In this document: positions 7,949 through 16,874 of the stretch, one piece after another
Position numbering within the stretch: the stretch's first letter is position 1
Layout of the letters: every line of letters begins with the position of its first letter
Translations under genes and position numbers: made by a program
Assembly: GCF_002214185.1 (NCBI RefSeq)
Contig: NZ_CP022161.1
Span: forward strand, 310,001 to 374,000
Reading direction: 5' to 3'
Source of the DNA: Streptomyces capitiformicae
GTDB taxonomy: Bacteria; Actinomycetota; Actinomycetes; Streptomycetales; Streptomycetaceae
DNA: 64,000 nt
The notes under the pieces: model-generated
Seen by the model: the letters and a program-made list of their open reading frames with translations, nothing else
Told to the model about the DNA's origin: nothing
The model's database searches: none

Positions 7949-9088
7949 ATGGCCCTGCTGAGCACCTACCTCACCGTGCTCCTCGGCCCCACGGTGCCCG
8001 TACCCGCGCCGCCGCGGCTGGTGGAGAACCTCCAGCAGGTGCAGGTCACCATGTCCGACAGTGCCAGATCCGGATTCCAGCTGGTCATCGCCGCCGGACG
8101 CGGCGGTCCGGCGGGTGCGCTCGATCACCCGCTGCTCACCGAGCGGTATCTGCAGCCCTTCGACCGCGTGGTGCTCGTCCTGACGCTGCACGGCACGCCC
8201 ACGGTGCTGATGGACGGGGTCATCACTCATCGGGAGCTCACCCCGGGCTCGACCTCGGGTTCCGCCACCTTCACCGTCACCGGGGAGGACCTCGGCGTGC
8301 TGATGGACCTGGAGGAGCGGACCGCGGAGTATCCGGCGCAGGACGAGGCCGCCATCGCCGCCCGGCTGATCCTGAGGTACGCACGCTACGGGTTGGTGCC
8401 CAGAGTGGTCCCGCCGCCGGTGATCGACTTGTCGCTCCCGATCGAGCACATCCCGGTCCAGCGGGGCACGGACCTCGCCCAACTCACCGCGATGGCCAGG
8501 CGCTTCGGCTATGTCTTCCACATCACCCCGGGCCCGCTACCGCTCACCAGTACCGCCTACTGGGGTCCACCGACCCGGGTGGGCAGACCGGCACCGGCGC
8601 TCTCGGTCGACTTCGGGCCGGCTACCAATGTCGAGCAGCTTGCCTTCAGGTCCGACGCCCTGGCCGCCACCCAGGTCCGCGGCCGGGTCCAGGACCGGCT
8701 CACCGACACGGTGATCCAGGTCCGCAGTGTCGGCAGCACCCGGCCGCCACTGGCGGCGGAACCCGACTGGCTGGTCAACCGGCATCTGCGCACCACCCTG
8801 CTGGAGGGGAGCGGTATGACCGCCCCGCAGGCGTTCAGCCAGGCTCAGGGCAGGGCCGAGGCGTCCAACGACGGCTCGCTCACGGTCACCGGCCGACTCG
8901 ACACCGAGCGCTACGGTGCACTGCTCCCGGCCAGGGGCCTGGTGGGCGTACGAGGGGCGGGCTGGTCGCATGACGGCCTGTACCACGTCAAGCAGGTCAC
9001 CCACTCGATCGCCCGGGGGCGGCACACCCAGGAGTTCACGCTGACCCGGGAAGGCGTCGGCTCCACCACTCCGGTGGTGCGGCCATGA
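7949..9088 (+). CDS. Baseplate hub protein, gpD/VgrG-like
   Basis: 379 residues, strong AAGGAGAGAGAG site before ATG. The order of folds (VQVTMSDSARSGFQLVIAAG; LVLTLHGTPTVLMDGVITHR; DLGVLMDLEE; IEHIPVQRGTDLAQLTAMAR; SVGSTRPPLAAEPDW) matches the phage late-control gene D/gp27-like hub domain shared with VgrG. In eCIS it forms the trimeric hub that carries the spike. The C-terminal DGLYHVKQVTHSIARGRHTQ is a typical ending. Followed 58 bp later by the spike protein. Confidence 0.85.
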   Translation: MALLSTYLTVLLGPTVPVPAPPRLVENLQQVQVTMSDSARSGFQLVIAAGRGGPAGALDHPLLTERYLQPFDRVVLVLTLHGTPTVLMDGVITHRELTPGSTSGSATFTVTGEDLGVLMDLEERTAEYPAQDEAAIAARLILRYARYGLVPRVVPPPVIDLSLPIEHIPVQRGTDLAQLTAMARRFGYVFHITPGPLPLTSTAYWGPPTRVGRPAPALSVDFGPATNVEQLAFRSDALAATQVRGRVQDRLTDTVIQVRSVGSTRPPLAAEPDWLVNRHLRTTLLEGSGMTAPQAFSQAQGRAEASNDGSLTVTGRLDTERYGALLPARGLVGVRGAGWSHDGLYHVKQVTHSIARGRHTQEFTLTREGVGSTTPVVRP

Positions 9089-9146
9089 AGCGCCAGGAGC
9101 GGGTGAACGGGTCCGGACCGACCGGACAGGGCAACGGAGGAGCATC

Positions 9147-9638
9147 ATGAACCAGTACTTCGGCAAGTACCGGGGCAAGGTCAGCAACAACGCCGACCCG
9201 ATGGTGCGGGGCCGCCTCCAGGTCAGCTGCCCCGATGTGCTCGGCGACGCGACAGCCCTGTGGGCGATGCCCAGCGTGCCGTACGCCGGGCCAGGCGTCG
9301 GTCTGCTCGCCGTCCCCCCGATCGGCGCCGATGTCTGGGTCGAGTTCGAGGGCGGCGACCCGGCTCTGCCGATCTGGGGCGGCTGCTTCTGGGGAAGCGG
9401 CCAGGCACCCGGCGCCGGCCCCACCACCAAGGTGTTCAAGACCGACGGACTGAGCCTCACGGTCAACGACCTGCCGGGATCGGGTGGTGTGACCCTGGTG
9501 GTCGGACCACCCGCGGTCTCCACGCCGCTGACCATCTCCCTGACGGCCGCCGGAATCGAACTGTCCAACGGAGCCGCGAGCGTCAAGCTGACCGCAGCCT
9601 CCGTATCGGTCAACGACGGTGCCCTGGAGGTCATCTGA
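9147..9638 (+). CDS. Spike base, gpV/gp5 OB-fold protein
   Basis: 163 residues, GGAGGAG before ATG. The N-terminus (YFGKYRGKVSNNADPMVRGR and VSCPDVLG) and the central VGLLAVPPIGADVWVEFEGG, PIWGGCFWGS are the OB-fold signature of phage gpV/VgrG spike proteins. The remainder (SLTVNDLPGSGGVTL, then ISLTAAGIELSNGAASVKLT) is beta-rich and probably forms the needle stem. Ends in ATGA overlap with the PAAR-like tip gene. Confidence 0.88.
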   Translation: MNQYFGKYRGKVSNNADPMVRGRLQVSCPDVLGDATALWAMPSVPYAGPGVGLLAVPPIGADVWVEFEGGDPALPIWGGCFWGSGQAPGAGPTTKVFKTDGLSLTVNDLPGSGGVTLVVGPPAVSTPLTISLTAAGIELSNGAASVKLTAASVSVNDGALEVI

Positions 9639-9952
9639 TGCCAGGTCAGCTACTGCATCTCGGCGCGACGGTCATGTGTGCGCACTCCGGGCCCGCGCAG
9701 CCCACCAAGACCGAGCCCCGGGTGCTGGTCAACGGAATGCCGACGGTGACAGCGGTGGCACCGTACACGGTCGCGGGCTGCACACTCCTGCAACCCCCCG
9801 GTCCCTGCCTCACCGCCCAGTGGGTGTCCACCGCCACCCGGGTGCGGATCGGCGGGGTCCCCGCCGTGCTGTCCGACGGGAGGGCCCAGTGCACACCCAC
9901 CGCCACCCCGCTGACCGTGTCGGCTACCCAGACCAGGGTGAAGGGGACCTGA
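9638..9952 (+). CDS. PAAR-like spike tip protein
   Basis: 104 residues starting at ATG inside the previous stop. The sequence MPGQLLHLGATVMCAHSGPA, VLVNGMPTVTAV, CTLLQPPGPC, ATRVRIGGVPAVLSDGRAQC has the alternating beta-hairpin pattern and spaced Cys/His of PAAR-like caps (DUF4280-type). Such proteins sharpen the spike and can bind zinc. Placement right after the spike gene supports this. Confidence 0.75.
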   Translation: MPGQLLHLGATVMCAHSGPAQPTKTEPRVLVNGMPTVTAVAPYTVAGCTLLQPPGPCLTAQWVSTATRVRIGGVPAVLSDGRAQCTPTATPLTVSATQTRVKGT

Positions 9953-9953
9953 G

Positions 9954-10316
9954 GTGAACATCGGCTTCCCCTTCCGGATCGGCCCCGGCGGCAGGACCGC
10001 CCTGGTGGACGAGGAGCAGTACATTCGCGACCTGATCGAACAGGTGCTGTTCACCGCCCCCGGCGAACGGGTCAACCGTCCCACCTTCGGCAGCGGCCTC
10101 CACCGACTCGTATTCGAACCCACCGGCGGCGAACTGGCGACCGCGACCCGGCTCATGGCGCACGGTGCGCTCCAGCAGTGGCTGGGCGACCTCGTCGAGG
10201 TACAGGCCGTGGACATCACCGCGGAGGAGGCCACCCTCCGGGTGACGGTGAGCTACCGGACCCGCGCCATGGACCGGCCCACCGCCGCTGTGTTCACCCG
10301 GAGGCTGCCCCAGTGA
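9954..10316 (+). CDS. gp25-like baseplate wedge protein
   Basis: 120 residues, GTG start. The family signature is plain: GFPFRIGPGGRTALV, YIRDLIEQVLFTAPGERVNR, FGSGLHRLVFEP, with the conserved EPR/EPT-like loop, then a C-terminal beta hairpin (EATLRVTVSYRTR). gp25/gpW-type proteins initiate sheath assembly on the baseplate. Overlaps the next gene (GTGA). Confidence 0.88.
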   Translation: MNIGFPFRIGPGGRTALVDEEQYIRDLIEQVLFTAPGERVNRPTFGSGLHRLVFEPTGGELATATRLMAHGALQQWLGDLVEVQAVDITAEEATLRVTVSYRTRAMDRPTAAVFTRRLPQ

Positions 10317-12289
10317 CGGAAGCCGACGTCCCGAACGACTCCGATCCCCGCCCACCGCGCCCCCTGCCGACCGCACCCGTCTCCACCTCGCCGATCGACT
10401 ACCTCCACCGGGACTACGCGGGGCTGCGCCGACTGCTGCTCGACCGGCTGTCGCTGCTGCTGCCCGGCTGGAAAGACCGCGGGCCCGCCGACCCGGCGGT
10501 CACCCTGGTCGAGCTCTTCGCCTACCTCGGCGACCAACTCGCCTACGCGCAGGACGCCGTGGCCACCGAGGCCTACCTCGGCACCGCCCGGCGCCGGGTC
10601 TCGGTGCGCCGCCACGCCCGGCTGCTCGACTATCGGATGCACGAAGGAGCCGCGGCCAGGACCTGGCTGGCGGTCCAGGTCGACGAATCCATGGCCGGGG
10701 CGAGACTGAACAGTGGCACCGAGGTCGCCACCGATGACGGCAGCGTGGTCTTCCACACCCTGCACCCCGTCGAACTCCGGGCCGCCCGCAACACCATCGA
10801 GATCTACACCGCGGACGAGGAACGCAGCGTCCTGCCCGCCGGAGCCACCACCACAACCCTGGTCGGCAGCAACACAACGCTCCAACTGCGCGCCGGGGAC
10901 GTGCTGCTGTTCGAGGAGGTGCTCGGCAGCGGCGGCGACCCCGCCGGCGCCGATCCGTCCCACCGCTGGGCCGTACGTCTCAACGCCGACCCGCTGCCCC
11001 ATCGGGTCTCCGACACCGATCTGCTGCGGGTGAGCTGGGACCAGGAGGACGCACCGCCCTTCCCCCTGCGACTGTGGCGCTTCCCCGGCGGGGGCGACAC
11101 CACGGTCGGGGCCACCGTGGTCCGCGGCAACGTCGTACTGGCCGAGCACGGCGCCCTGGTCGGCCCCGAACCGCTGACCCCCGCCGAGGTGCCGACCCGG
11201 GGGCGGTACCGACCCCGGCTGGTCCACACCGGGCTGACCCATGCCGTGCCCTACGACCACCGGCAGGCCACCGCACGGCCCGCCACGGACGCACTCACGA
11301 TCCGCCCCGCCGAGGCGGTGCCCGTGATGGTCGAACTGAAGGACAGTGCCACCTCCTGGACCGTGGTGCCCGATCTGCTCTCCGGCAGCCGCTTCGCACC
11401 GGAATGCACCGTGGAGACCGACGACGACGGCCGAGCCCACCTGCGCTTCGGCGACGGTGTGCACGGCCGCGCCCCCGCACCCGGGGCCACGTTCACGGCG
11501 GTCTACCGGACCGGCGGAGGACGGGCGGGCAACGTCGGCAGGGAAGCGCTCACCCAGCTGGCGCAACCCCTCCGCGGCGTCACCGTCCGCAACCCGATGC
11601 CCGCCCGGGGCGGAGCCGACCCCGAGCCGGTGGAACAGGTGCGGCAGTGGGCACCGCAGGCGTTCCGGGTCCAGCAACGGGCGGTCACCGACGACGACTA
11701 CGCGGAGGTCGCCGGACAGCAACCGCAGGTCCGGCAGGCGGTCGCGACCCGGCGCTGGACCGGCTCCTGGTACACCGAGACCGTCACCGTCGACCGCACC
11801 GGCGGCATTACCCCCGACCAGTACTTCCGCCGACAGGTCGGCAGCCGTCTGGAGCGCCACCGGATGGCCGGGGAGGACGTCCGGGTGACCGCTGCCGTCC
11901 CGGTGGCGCTGGACATCGTGATCACCGTACGGGTCGCTCCCGGCCACCCCCGCGGAGAGGTCAAACGGGCCCTGCAGGACGTCTTCACCGCCGGACAGCG
12001 ATCGGACGGCACACCCGGCTTCTTCCACCCCGACCGCTTCGCCCTCGGCGCGCCGGTCCATCTGAGCCAGGTGGTGGAGGCAGCCATGGGTGTGCACGGG
12101 GTGCTGTGGATCGACACCGACGACACATCACCCAAACCCAACCGCTTCGGGCGCTGGGGACACCCGCCCGCCGGGGAACTGAGGCAGGGCCGGATCCCGA
12201 TCGGGCCGCACGAGGTGGCTCGCTGCCCCAGTGACCCGAACCTGCCCGAGCACGGCCGGATCGACTTCGTCATGGAAGGCGGCTCATGA
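10313..12289 (+). CDS. Baseplate J-like protein 1 (Afp11-type)
   Basis: 658 residues, GTG start overlapping the gp25 stop. The N-terminus SPIDYLHRDYAGLRRLLLDR and VTLVELFAYLGDQLAYAQDA is the classic start of gpJ/gp6-like wedge proteins; further marks are VRRHARLLDYRMHEG, the GDGVHGRAP loop, FTAVYRTGGGRAGNVG and ITPDQYFRRQVGSRLERHRM. It forms the baseplate wedge ring with the next protein. A long minus-strand frame across it is a GC shadow. Confidence 0.88.
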   Translation: MTEADVPNDSDPRPPRPLPTAPVSTSPIDYLHRDYAGLRRLLLDRLSLLLPGWKDRGPADPAVTLVELFAYLGDQLAYAQDAVATEAYLGTARRRVSVRRHARLLDYRMHEGAAARTWLAVQVDESMAGARLNSGTEVATDDGSVVFHTLHPVELRAARNTIEIYTADEERSVLPAGATTTTLVGSNTTLQLRAGDVLLFEEVLGSGGDPAGADPSHRWAVRLNADPLPHRVSDTDLLRVSWDQEDAPPFPLRLWRFPGGGDTTVGATVVRGNVVLAEHGALVGPEPLTPAEVPTRGRYRPRLVHTGLTHAVPYDHRQATARPATDALTIRPAEAVPVMVELKDSATSWTVVPDLLSGSRFAPECTVETDDDGRAHLRFGDGVHGRAPAPGATFTAVYRTGGGRAGNVGREALTQLAQPLRGVTVRNPMPARGGADPEPVEQVRQWAPQAFRVQQRAVTDDDYAEVAGQQPQVRQAVATRRWTGSWYTETVTVDRTGGITPDQYFRRQVGSRLERHRMAGEDVRVTAAVPVALDIVITVRVAPGHPRGEVKRALQDVFTAGQRSDGTPGFFHPDRFALGAPVHLSQVVEAAMGVHGVLWIDTDDTSPKPNRFGRWGHPPAGELRQGRIPIGPHEVARCPSDPNLPEHGRIDFVMEGGS

Positions 12290-14760
12290 GCACCCCCGTA
12301 CCCGGCGGGGCTCCCGGGGTGCCCAACCCGCCGGGGCGCCCGGCCCTCTCGTACCGGATCACCACCCACGGCGACACCCTCGCACGGAGCCTGGCCGAGG
12401 TGTCGCGACGGCTGCCCGGACTCACCACGCACAGTACGGACGACCCCGCCGTCGCCCTGCTGGACGCCTGGGCCTCGGTCGCCGACATGGTGGCCTTCTA
12501 CCAGGAGCGGATCGCCAACGAGGGCTTTCTACGCACCGCCACCGAACGCATATCGGTACGGGAACTCGCCCGCTCGATCGGCTACGAGCTGCGACCCGGA
12601 GCGGCAGCCTCCGCCTACCTCTCGTTCACCGTGGAGGACACCCCGGGGACGCCCGGCCGCGCCGTCGTACCCGCGGGCACACCGGTGCAGAGCATCCCCG
12701 GCCAGGGAGAACTGCCGCAGACCTTCGAGACCGGGGCGGAACTCCAGGCCGTCGCCGAGCACAACGCGATCCGCCTGCGGCTGCGCCGCCCGCAGCTGGT
12801 CGGCCTTGGCACCACCCGCCTCCACCTGGCCGGAACCACCACCGGACTGCGCCCCGGCGACGCCCTGCTGATCCGCTCCACCGCAATGCATCACGCCTGG
12901 CAGTTCCGCATCCTGCGCACCGTCGAGCCGCTGCCCACCGACCCGACCGGACGCCCGCCGACCACCGTGGTCGGCTGGGACCAGGACCTCAACATGCCCA
13001 CCTCAAAGGGCGTCGAGGTATACGCCCTACGGCTGCGGGCCTCGTTCTTCGGCCACAACGCGCCCGACTGGCGGACCATGCCCACCTCGGTCCGGGAGAG
13101 CTACCTCGCGGCAGCCGGCCCGCGAGGTACGGCCGCGTTCGACCAGGCCCAGTTCGACCAGGCCCAGCTCGACCAGGCCCACCTCGCCTCCGCCACACAG
13201 TGGCCCGGCTTCGCCCTCACCGACCCGCCCGAAGAGGATGACGACCCGGTGATCGAACTCGATGCCGCTCATCCCGCGCTGCTCCCGGGCTCCTGGCTGG
13301 TGCTCCGGGCACCCGGAGTGCAGGACGAGCTGTACAAGGTCGTCGAGGCCGACCAGTCCGCCGCAGCGGACTTCACCCTGACCTCCACCACCACCCGGCT
13401 GCGGCTGCGCGGCACCGGGAAGGTGTCACCGTTCGACCGCCGCGCAACCGTGGTCCACACCCAGTCCGAAAAACTGCAACTCGCCGACGAACCCGACACG
13501 ACGCTGGTGACCGGACCCGGCCTTTGGCTCGAACGGCCCGTGACACTGAAACCCGGGGCACCCGTCGTGGTGACCGGCACCACCGACCAGGGTGTCCCGT
13601 CCACCGCCGTCCACCTGATCGACACGGTGGCGGAGGACGGCACCTCGATCGTCCTCGACCGGCCCCTGGAGCACCCACTCGTCCCGGCCTCGGTGCTGTT
13701 GCTCGGTAATGTCGTCGCCGCGACCGCCGGGCAGACCACCGAAGAGGTGCTCGGCAGCGGTGACGGCAGAGCCACCCACCAGCGGTTCACCCTGCTGCAC
13801 AAGGACCTCACCCATGTCTCCGCGCCGACCGCGAGCGGGGTGCGCGACACCCTGGCCGTCCAGGTCGACGGCGTCACCTGGACCGAGGCCCCCTCCCTGT
13901 TCCCCCTCGGCCCGCACGACCGGTCCTATGTGGTGCGGATCCAGGACGACGCCACCGCGACCGTGGTCTTCGGCGACGGGGAACGCGGCGCCCGGCTGCC
14001 GTCCGGACAGGAGAACGTCCGCGCCACCTACCGCACCGGCATCGGCCCCCAGGGCAACGTCGGGGCCGGCTCCCTCTCCCTGCTCGTGAAACGGCCACTC
14101 GGCATCCGCGCCGTCGACAACCCCCTGGCGGCGACCGGCGGTACGGCCCCCGAGCGGCCGGACGACGTACGAACCCGGGCACCACTGACCGTCCGCACCT
14201 TCGACCGGGTCGTCTCCCTGGACGACCACGAGGCCTTCGCCCGGAACTTCACCGGGATCGCCAAGGCCAAGGCGACCGTGCTGCGCCCGGCTCCGATGCC
14301 CTTCCTCCACCTCACCATGGCGGCCCCGGACGGCGCCGTCCCCGACGACACCCTGACGGCCCTGCGGGCAGCCCTCGAAACCGACGGCCTCCCCGGCCGC
14401 CGACTCGGCCTGGACAGCTACCTGGAGCTGCCCTTCACCCTCGCCGTCGCGATCCTGCCCGCACCGGACCGTGAACCGGACACCGTGTCCAGCGCGGTCG
14501 AGCACGCCCTGGCAGAGCTGTACTCCTTCGAGCGACGCGACTTCGCCCAGCCCGTGACCGCCGCCGAAGCGATCGCCACCACCCAGCGGGTCCCCGGGGT
14601 GGTGGCCGCCAACCTGACCGAACTCCACCTGACGGGCGGGTCGGTCGCAGTGACACCCCTGCTGCCCGCTCGCGGAGCCCGCCTCGACGCCTCGGGCACG
14701 GCCGTCCCCGCCGAACTGCTGGTCCTGAAGGAGCTCTCCGTGGAGGTGATGACGTCATGA
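12286..14760 (+). CDS. Baseplate J-like protein 2 (Afp12-type)
   Basis: 824 residues, ATGA overlap. It repeats the wedge architecture: DDPAVALLDAWASVADMVAF, YQERIANEGFLRTATERIS, ELARSIGYELRPGAAASAYL, then a large central insertion (residues about 280-450) with a short FDQAQ/LDQAH repeat near residues 285-300, and a C-terminal gpJ-like part (GDGERGARLPSG, YRTGIGPQGNVGAGSL, FDRVVSLDDHEAFARNFTGI). Paired with the preceding protein, it probably forms the heterodimeric baseplate wedge. Confidence 0.85.
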   Translation: MSTPVPGGAPGVPNPPGRPALSYRITTHGDTLARSLAEVSRRLPGLTTHSTDDPAVALLDAWASVADMVAFYQERIANEGFLRTATERISVRELARSIGYELRPGAAASAYLSFTVEDTPGTPGRAVVPAGTPVQSIPGQGELPQTFETGAELQAVAEHNAIRLRLRRPQLVGLGTTRLHLAGTTTGLRPGDALLIRSTAMHHAWQFRILRTVEPLPTDPTGRPPTTVVGWDQDLNMPTSKGVEVYALRLRASFFGHNAPDWRTMPTSVRESYLAAAGPRGTAAFDQAQFDQAQLDQAHLASATQWPGFALTDPPEEDDDPVIELDAAHPALLPGSWLVLRAPGVQDELYKVVEADQSAAADFTLTSTTTRLRLRGTGKVSPFDRRATVVHTQSEKLQLADEPDTTLVTGPGLWLERPVTLKPGAPVVVTGTTDQGVPSTAVHLIDTVAEDGTSIVLDRPLEHPLVPASVLLLGNVVAATAGQTTEEVLGSGDGRATHQRFTLLHKDLTHVSAPTASGVRDTLAVQVDGVTWTEAPSLFPLGPHDRSYVVRIQDDATATVVFGDGERGARLPSGQENVRATYRTGIGPQGNVGAGSLSLLVKRPLGIRAVDNPLAATGGTAPERPDDVRTRAPLTVRTFDRVVSLDDHEAFARNFTGIAKAKATVLRPAPMPFLHLTMAAPDGAVPDDTLTALRAALETDGLPGRRLGLDSYLELPFTLAVAILPAPDREPDTVSSAVEHALAELYSFERRDFAQPVTAAEAIATTQRVPGVVAANLTELHLTGGSVAVTPLLPARGARLDASGTAVPAELLVLKELSVEVMTS

Positions 14761-16874
14761 GCGAGGACCGGCCGGTGTACGACCTGCTGCCCGCCGTGCA
14801 CCGCAACCGCGACGCCGAACTCGGCCACCCGCTGCGCGCCCTGCTCGAACCGGTCGAGGAGGAACTGCGCAGACTGCGGGAGGACATCGACGGCCTCTAC
14901 GACAACTGGTTCGTGGAGACCTGTGCCGAATGGGTGCTGCCCTACCTCGGCGACCTGCTCGGCGTCGAACCCGTGGCCGCGTCACCGGACGGAGCAGCGC
15001 CCAGACGGGCCTTCATCGCCAACACCCTCCGCCACCGGCGGCGCAAGGGCACCCCCGCCACCCTGGAAGAGCTGGCCCAGGACATCACCGGGCTGCCCGC
15101 CAAGGTCGTGGAGTACTTCCAACTGCTCGGCACCACCCAGCACGTCAACCATCCACGCCTCGGTAATCTGCGCACCCCCGACCTGCGGGACACCGGGCGG
15201 CTCCAGCTGCTCGGCACCCCCTTCGACCAGGTGGCCCGTACCGCCGACGTCCGCCATGTCGACCGCGGGCGGGGCCGTTACAACCTCGGCGCGGTCGGGC
15301 TCCATCTGTGGCGGCTCAGCTCCCACCCGTACACCGACGTCGACGCCCGCACCGTGGACGCCGCCGCGGGCCGCTGGACCTTCGACCCGGCAGGCCGCGA
15401 CCTGCCGCTGTTCACCCGGCCACGTGGCGGCCCCACCCGGGAGACGGAGATTCCGGCGCCACTGCACCGCCTGACGCTCCATCAGCACATGGAGCGGCTT
15501 GTCTCCGGACCCGACCCGGTGTTCCGGATCGGCCTGCCCGAACCCCACCGGCTGATCGCCGCCGACCTCAGCGAATGGACCCGGCCGCCCGAGACCACTG
15601 ACGGCCCTCCATGGGTCGCCGTGGACCCGCTGCTGGGCAGGTTCACCCTGCCGCCCGGGATGGAGCCGGACCGGGTGCGGGTCGACTTCAACCAGGGGAG
15701 CCCCGGCGACATCGGGGCCGGTCCCCACGACCGGCGGGCGACCCTCGCCGCCGCGCTCTCGGCTGCCGGAACACCCTGGCCGGACACCGTCGACTGGCAG
15801 ATCGGGGTGAGCCGCAACCACGCCCAGGACCGACGCGAGCCCTCCTACGGGCGGGTGGTCGCCACCCTCCACGAGGCCGTGCAGGCCTGGAACACCCGGC
15901 CGGATCAGGCACCGGGCCAGACCGGGGTCATCGTGGTGATGGACAGCGCCACCTACCAAGAGAACCTCACGGGCAAGCGGGCGATCGAGATCCCCCCGGG
16001 CAACCGGCTGCTGCTGGTCGCCGCCCACTGGCCGTCCGGCCTCCTCCCCCAGCCACCGGACACACCCGCCTCCGCCCCGGGCCCCTTCGCCGCCGCCGGA
16101 CCCCGGCCGCACCTGGTCGGCTCGCTGGAGGTGGTTGCCCCCCGCGGACGGGCCGCCCGCCCGGGCGAACTGATCCTGGACGGCCTGTCGGTCGAAGGGG
16201 GGATCACTGCCAGGCCCGGCGACCTGGACAGCCTCGTGGTCGCCGACTGCACTCTCACCGGTCAACTGCGGGCCACCGACAACCCCCGTCTGACCGTACG
16301 ACTGATCCGCACCGTCTGCGCAGGGGTATCGCTGCGCCGCACACTGCCCGGCCTCCGCCTGTCGGACAGCATCTTGTACGGAGGCCGGGCGGCGGTGGAC
16401 GCTGCCCCCGCAGACGTCGAGATCGAGGCCTGCACGATCCTCGGAATGACGCTCGCCCGCACCCTGACGGCCAGTGACAGCATCCTGCACGGCGGCATCA
16501 AGGTCCGCAGGGGCCGCGAGCACGAGCAGGGCTATCTGCGGTACAGCTACGCCCCGCTCAAGTCCGCCGTCTCCCGGCGCTATCGCTGCCACCCCGCCGA
16601 CCCGGCGGCCGCCGCCCGGGTGGCCCCGAGCTTCATCTCCGAACAGCAGGGAGCCCCCGGCTTCTGCCGACTGGCTGCGGACTGCCCGAGCGAAATCGCC
16701 ACAGGCGCGGAGGACGGCGGCGAACTGGGGGCCTTCCACTTTCTGCACCAACCGTGGTGGATGGCCGACCTCACCGCGCAGCTCGACCGCTATCTCCGCT
16801 TCGGTCTGGAAGCGGGTGTCTTCTTTGCCGACCCGACTGACCCGACTGACGCTTTATTGGAAGGACAGCAATGA
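14757..16874 (+). CDS. Tail protein I-like baseplate/fibre protein
   Basis: 705 residues, ATGA overlap. The first 110 residues (YDLLPAVHRNRDAELGHPLR, WFVETCAEWVLPYLGDLLGV, RRAFIANTLRHRRRKGTPAT) are tail-protein-I-like. The last 250 (LVGSLEVVAPRGRA, LILDGLSVEGGIT, LVVADCTLTGQL, IEACTILGMTL) show the short repeated strands expected of a right-handed beta-helix. The combination suggests a baseplate arm or fibre attachment, as seen in Streptomyces-type eCIS loci. Confidence 0.75.
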   Translation: MSEDRPVYDLLPAVHRNRDAELGHPLRALLEPVEEELRRLREDIDGLYDNWFVETCAEWVLPYLGDLLGVEPVAASPDGAAPRRAFIANTLRHRRRKGTPATLEELAQDITGLPAKVVEYFQLLGTTQHVNHPRLGNLRTPDLRDTGRLQLLGTPFDQVARTADVRHVDRGRGRYNLGAVGLHLWRLSSHPYTDVDARTVDAAAGRWTFDPAGRDLPLFTRPRGGPTRETEIPAPLHRLTLHQHMERLVSGPDPVFRIGLPEPHRLIAADLSEWTRPPETTDGPPWVAVDPLLGRFTLPPGMEPDRVRVDFNQGSPGDIGAGPHDRRATLAAALSAAGTPWPDTVDWQIGVSRNHAQDRREPSYGRVVATLHEAVQAWNTRPDQAPGQTGVIVVMDSATYQENLTGKRAIEIPPGNRLLLVAAHWPSGLLPQPPDTPASAPGPFAAAGPRPHLVGSLEVVAPRGRAARPGELILDGLSVEGGITARPGDLDSLVVADCTLTGQLRATDNPRLTVRLIRTVCAGVSLRRTLPGLRLSDSILYGGRAAVDAAPADVEIEACTILGMTLARTLTASDSILHGGIKVRRGREHEQGYLRYSYAPLKSAVSRRYRCHPADPAAAARVAPSFISEQQGAPGFCRLAADCPSEIATGAEDGGELGAFHFLHQPWWMADLTAQLDRYLRFGLEAGVFFADPTDPTDALLEGQQ

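Noticed and set aside
10253..12097. 614-codon minus-strand frame across baseplate J-like gene
   Set aside because: Shadow of a well-supported baseplate gene in an overlapping operon.
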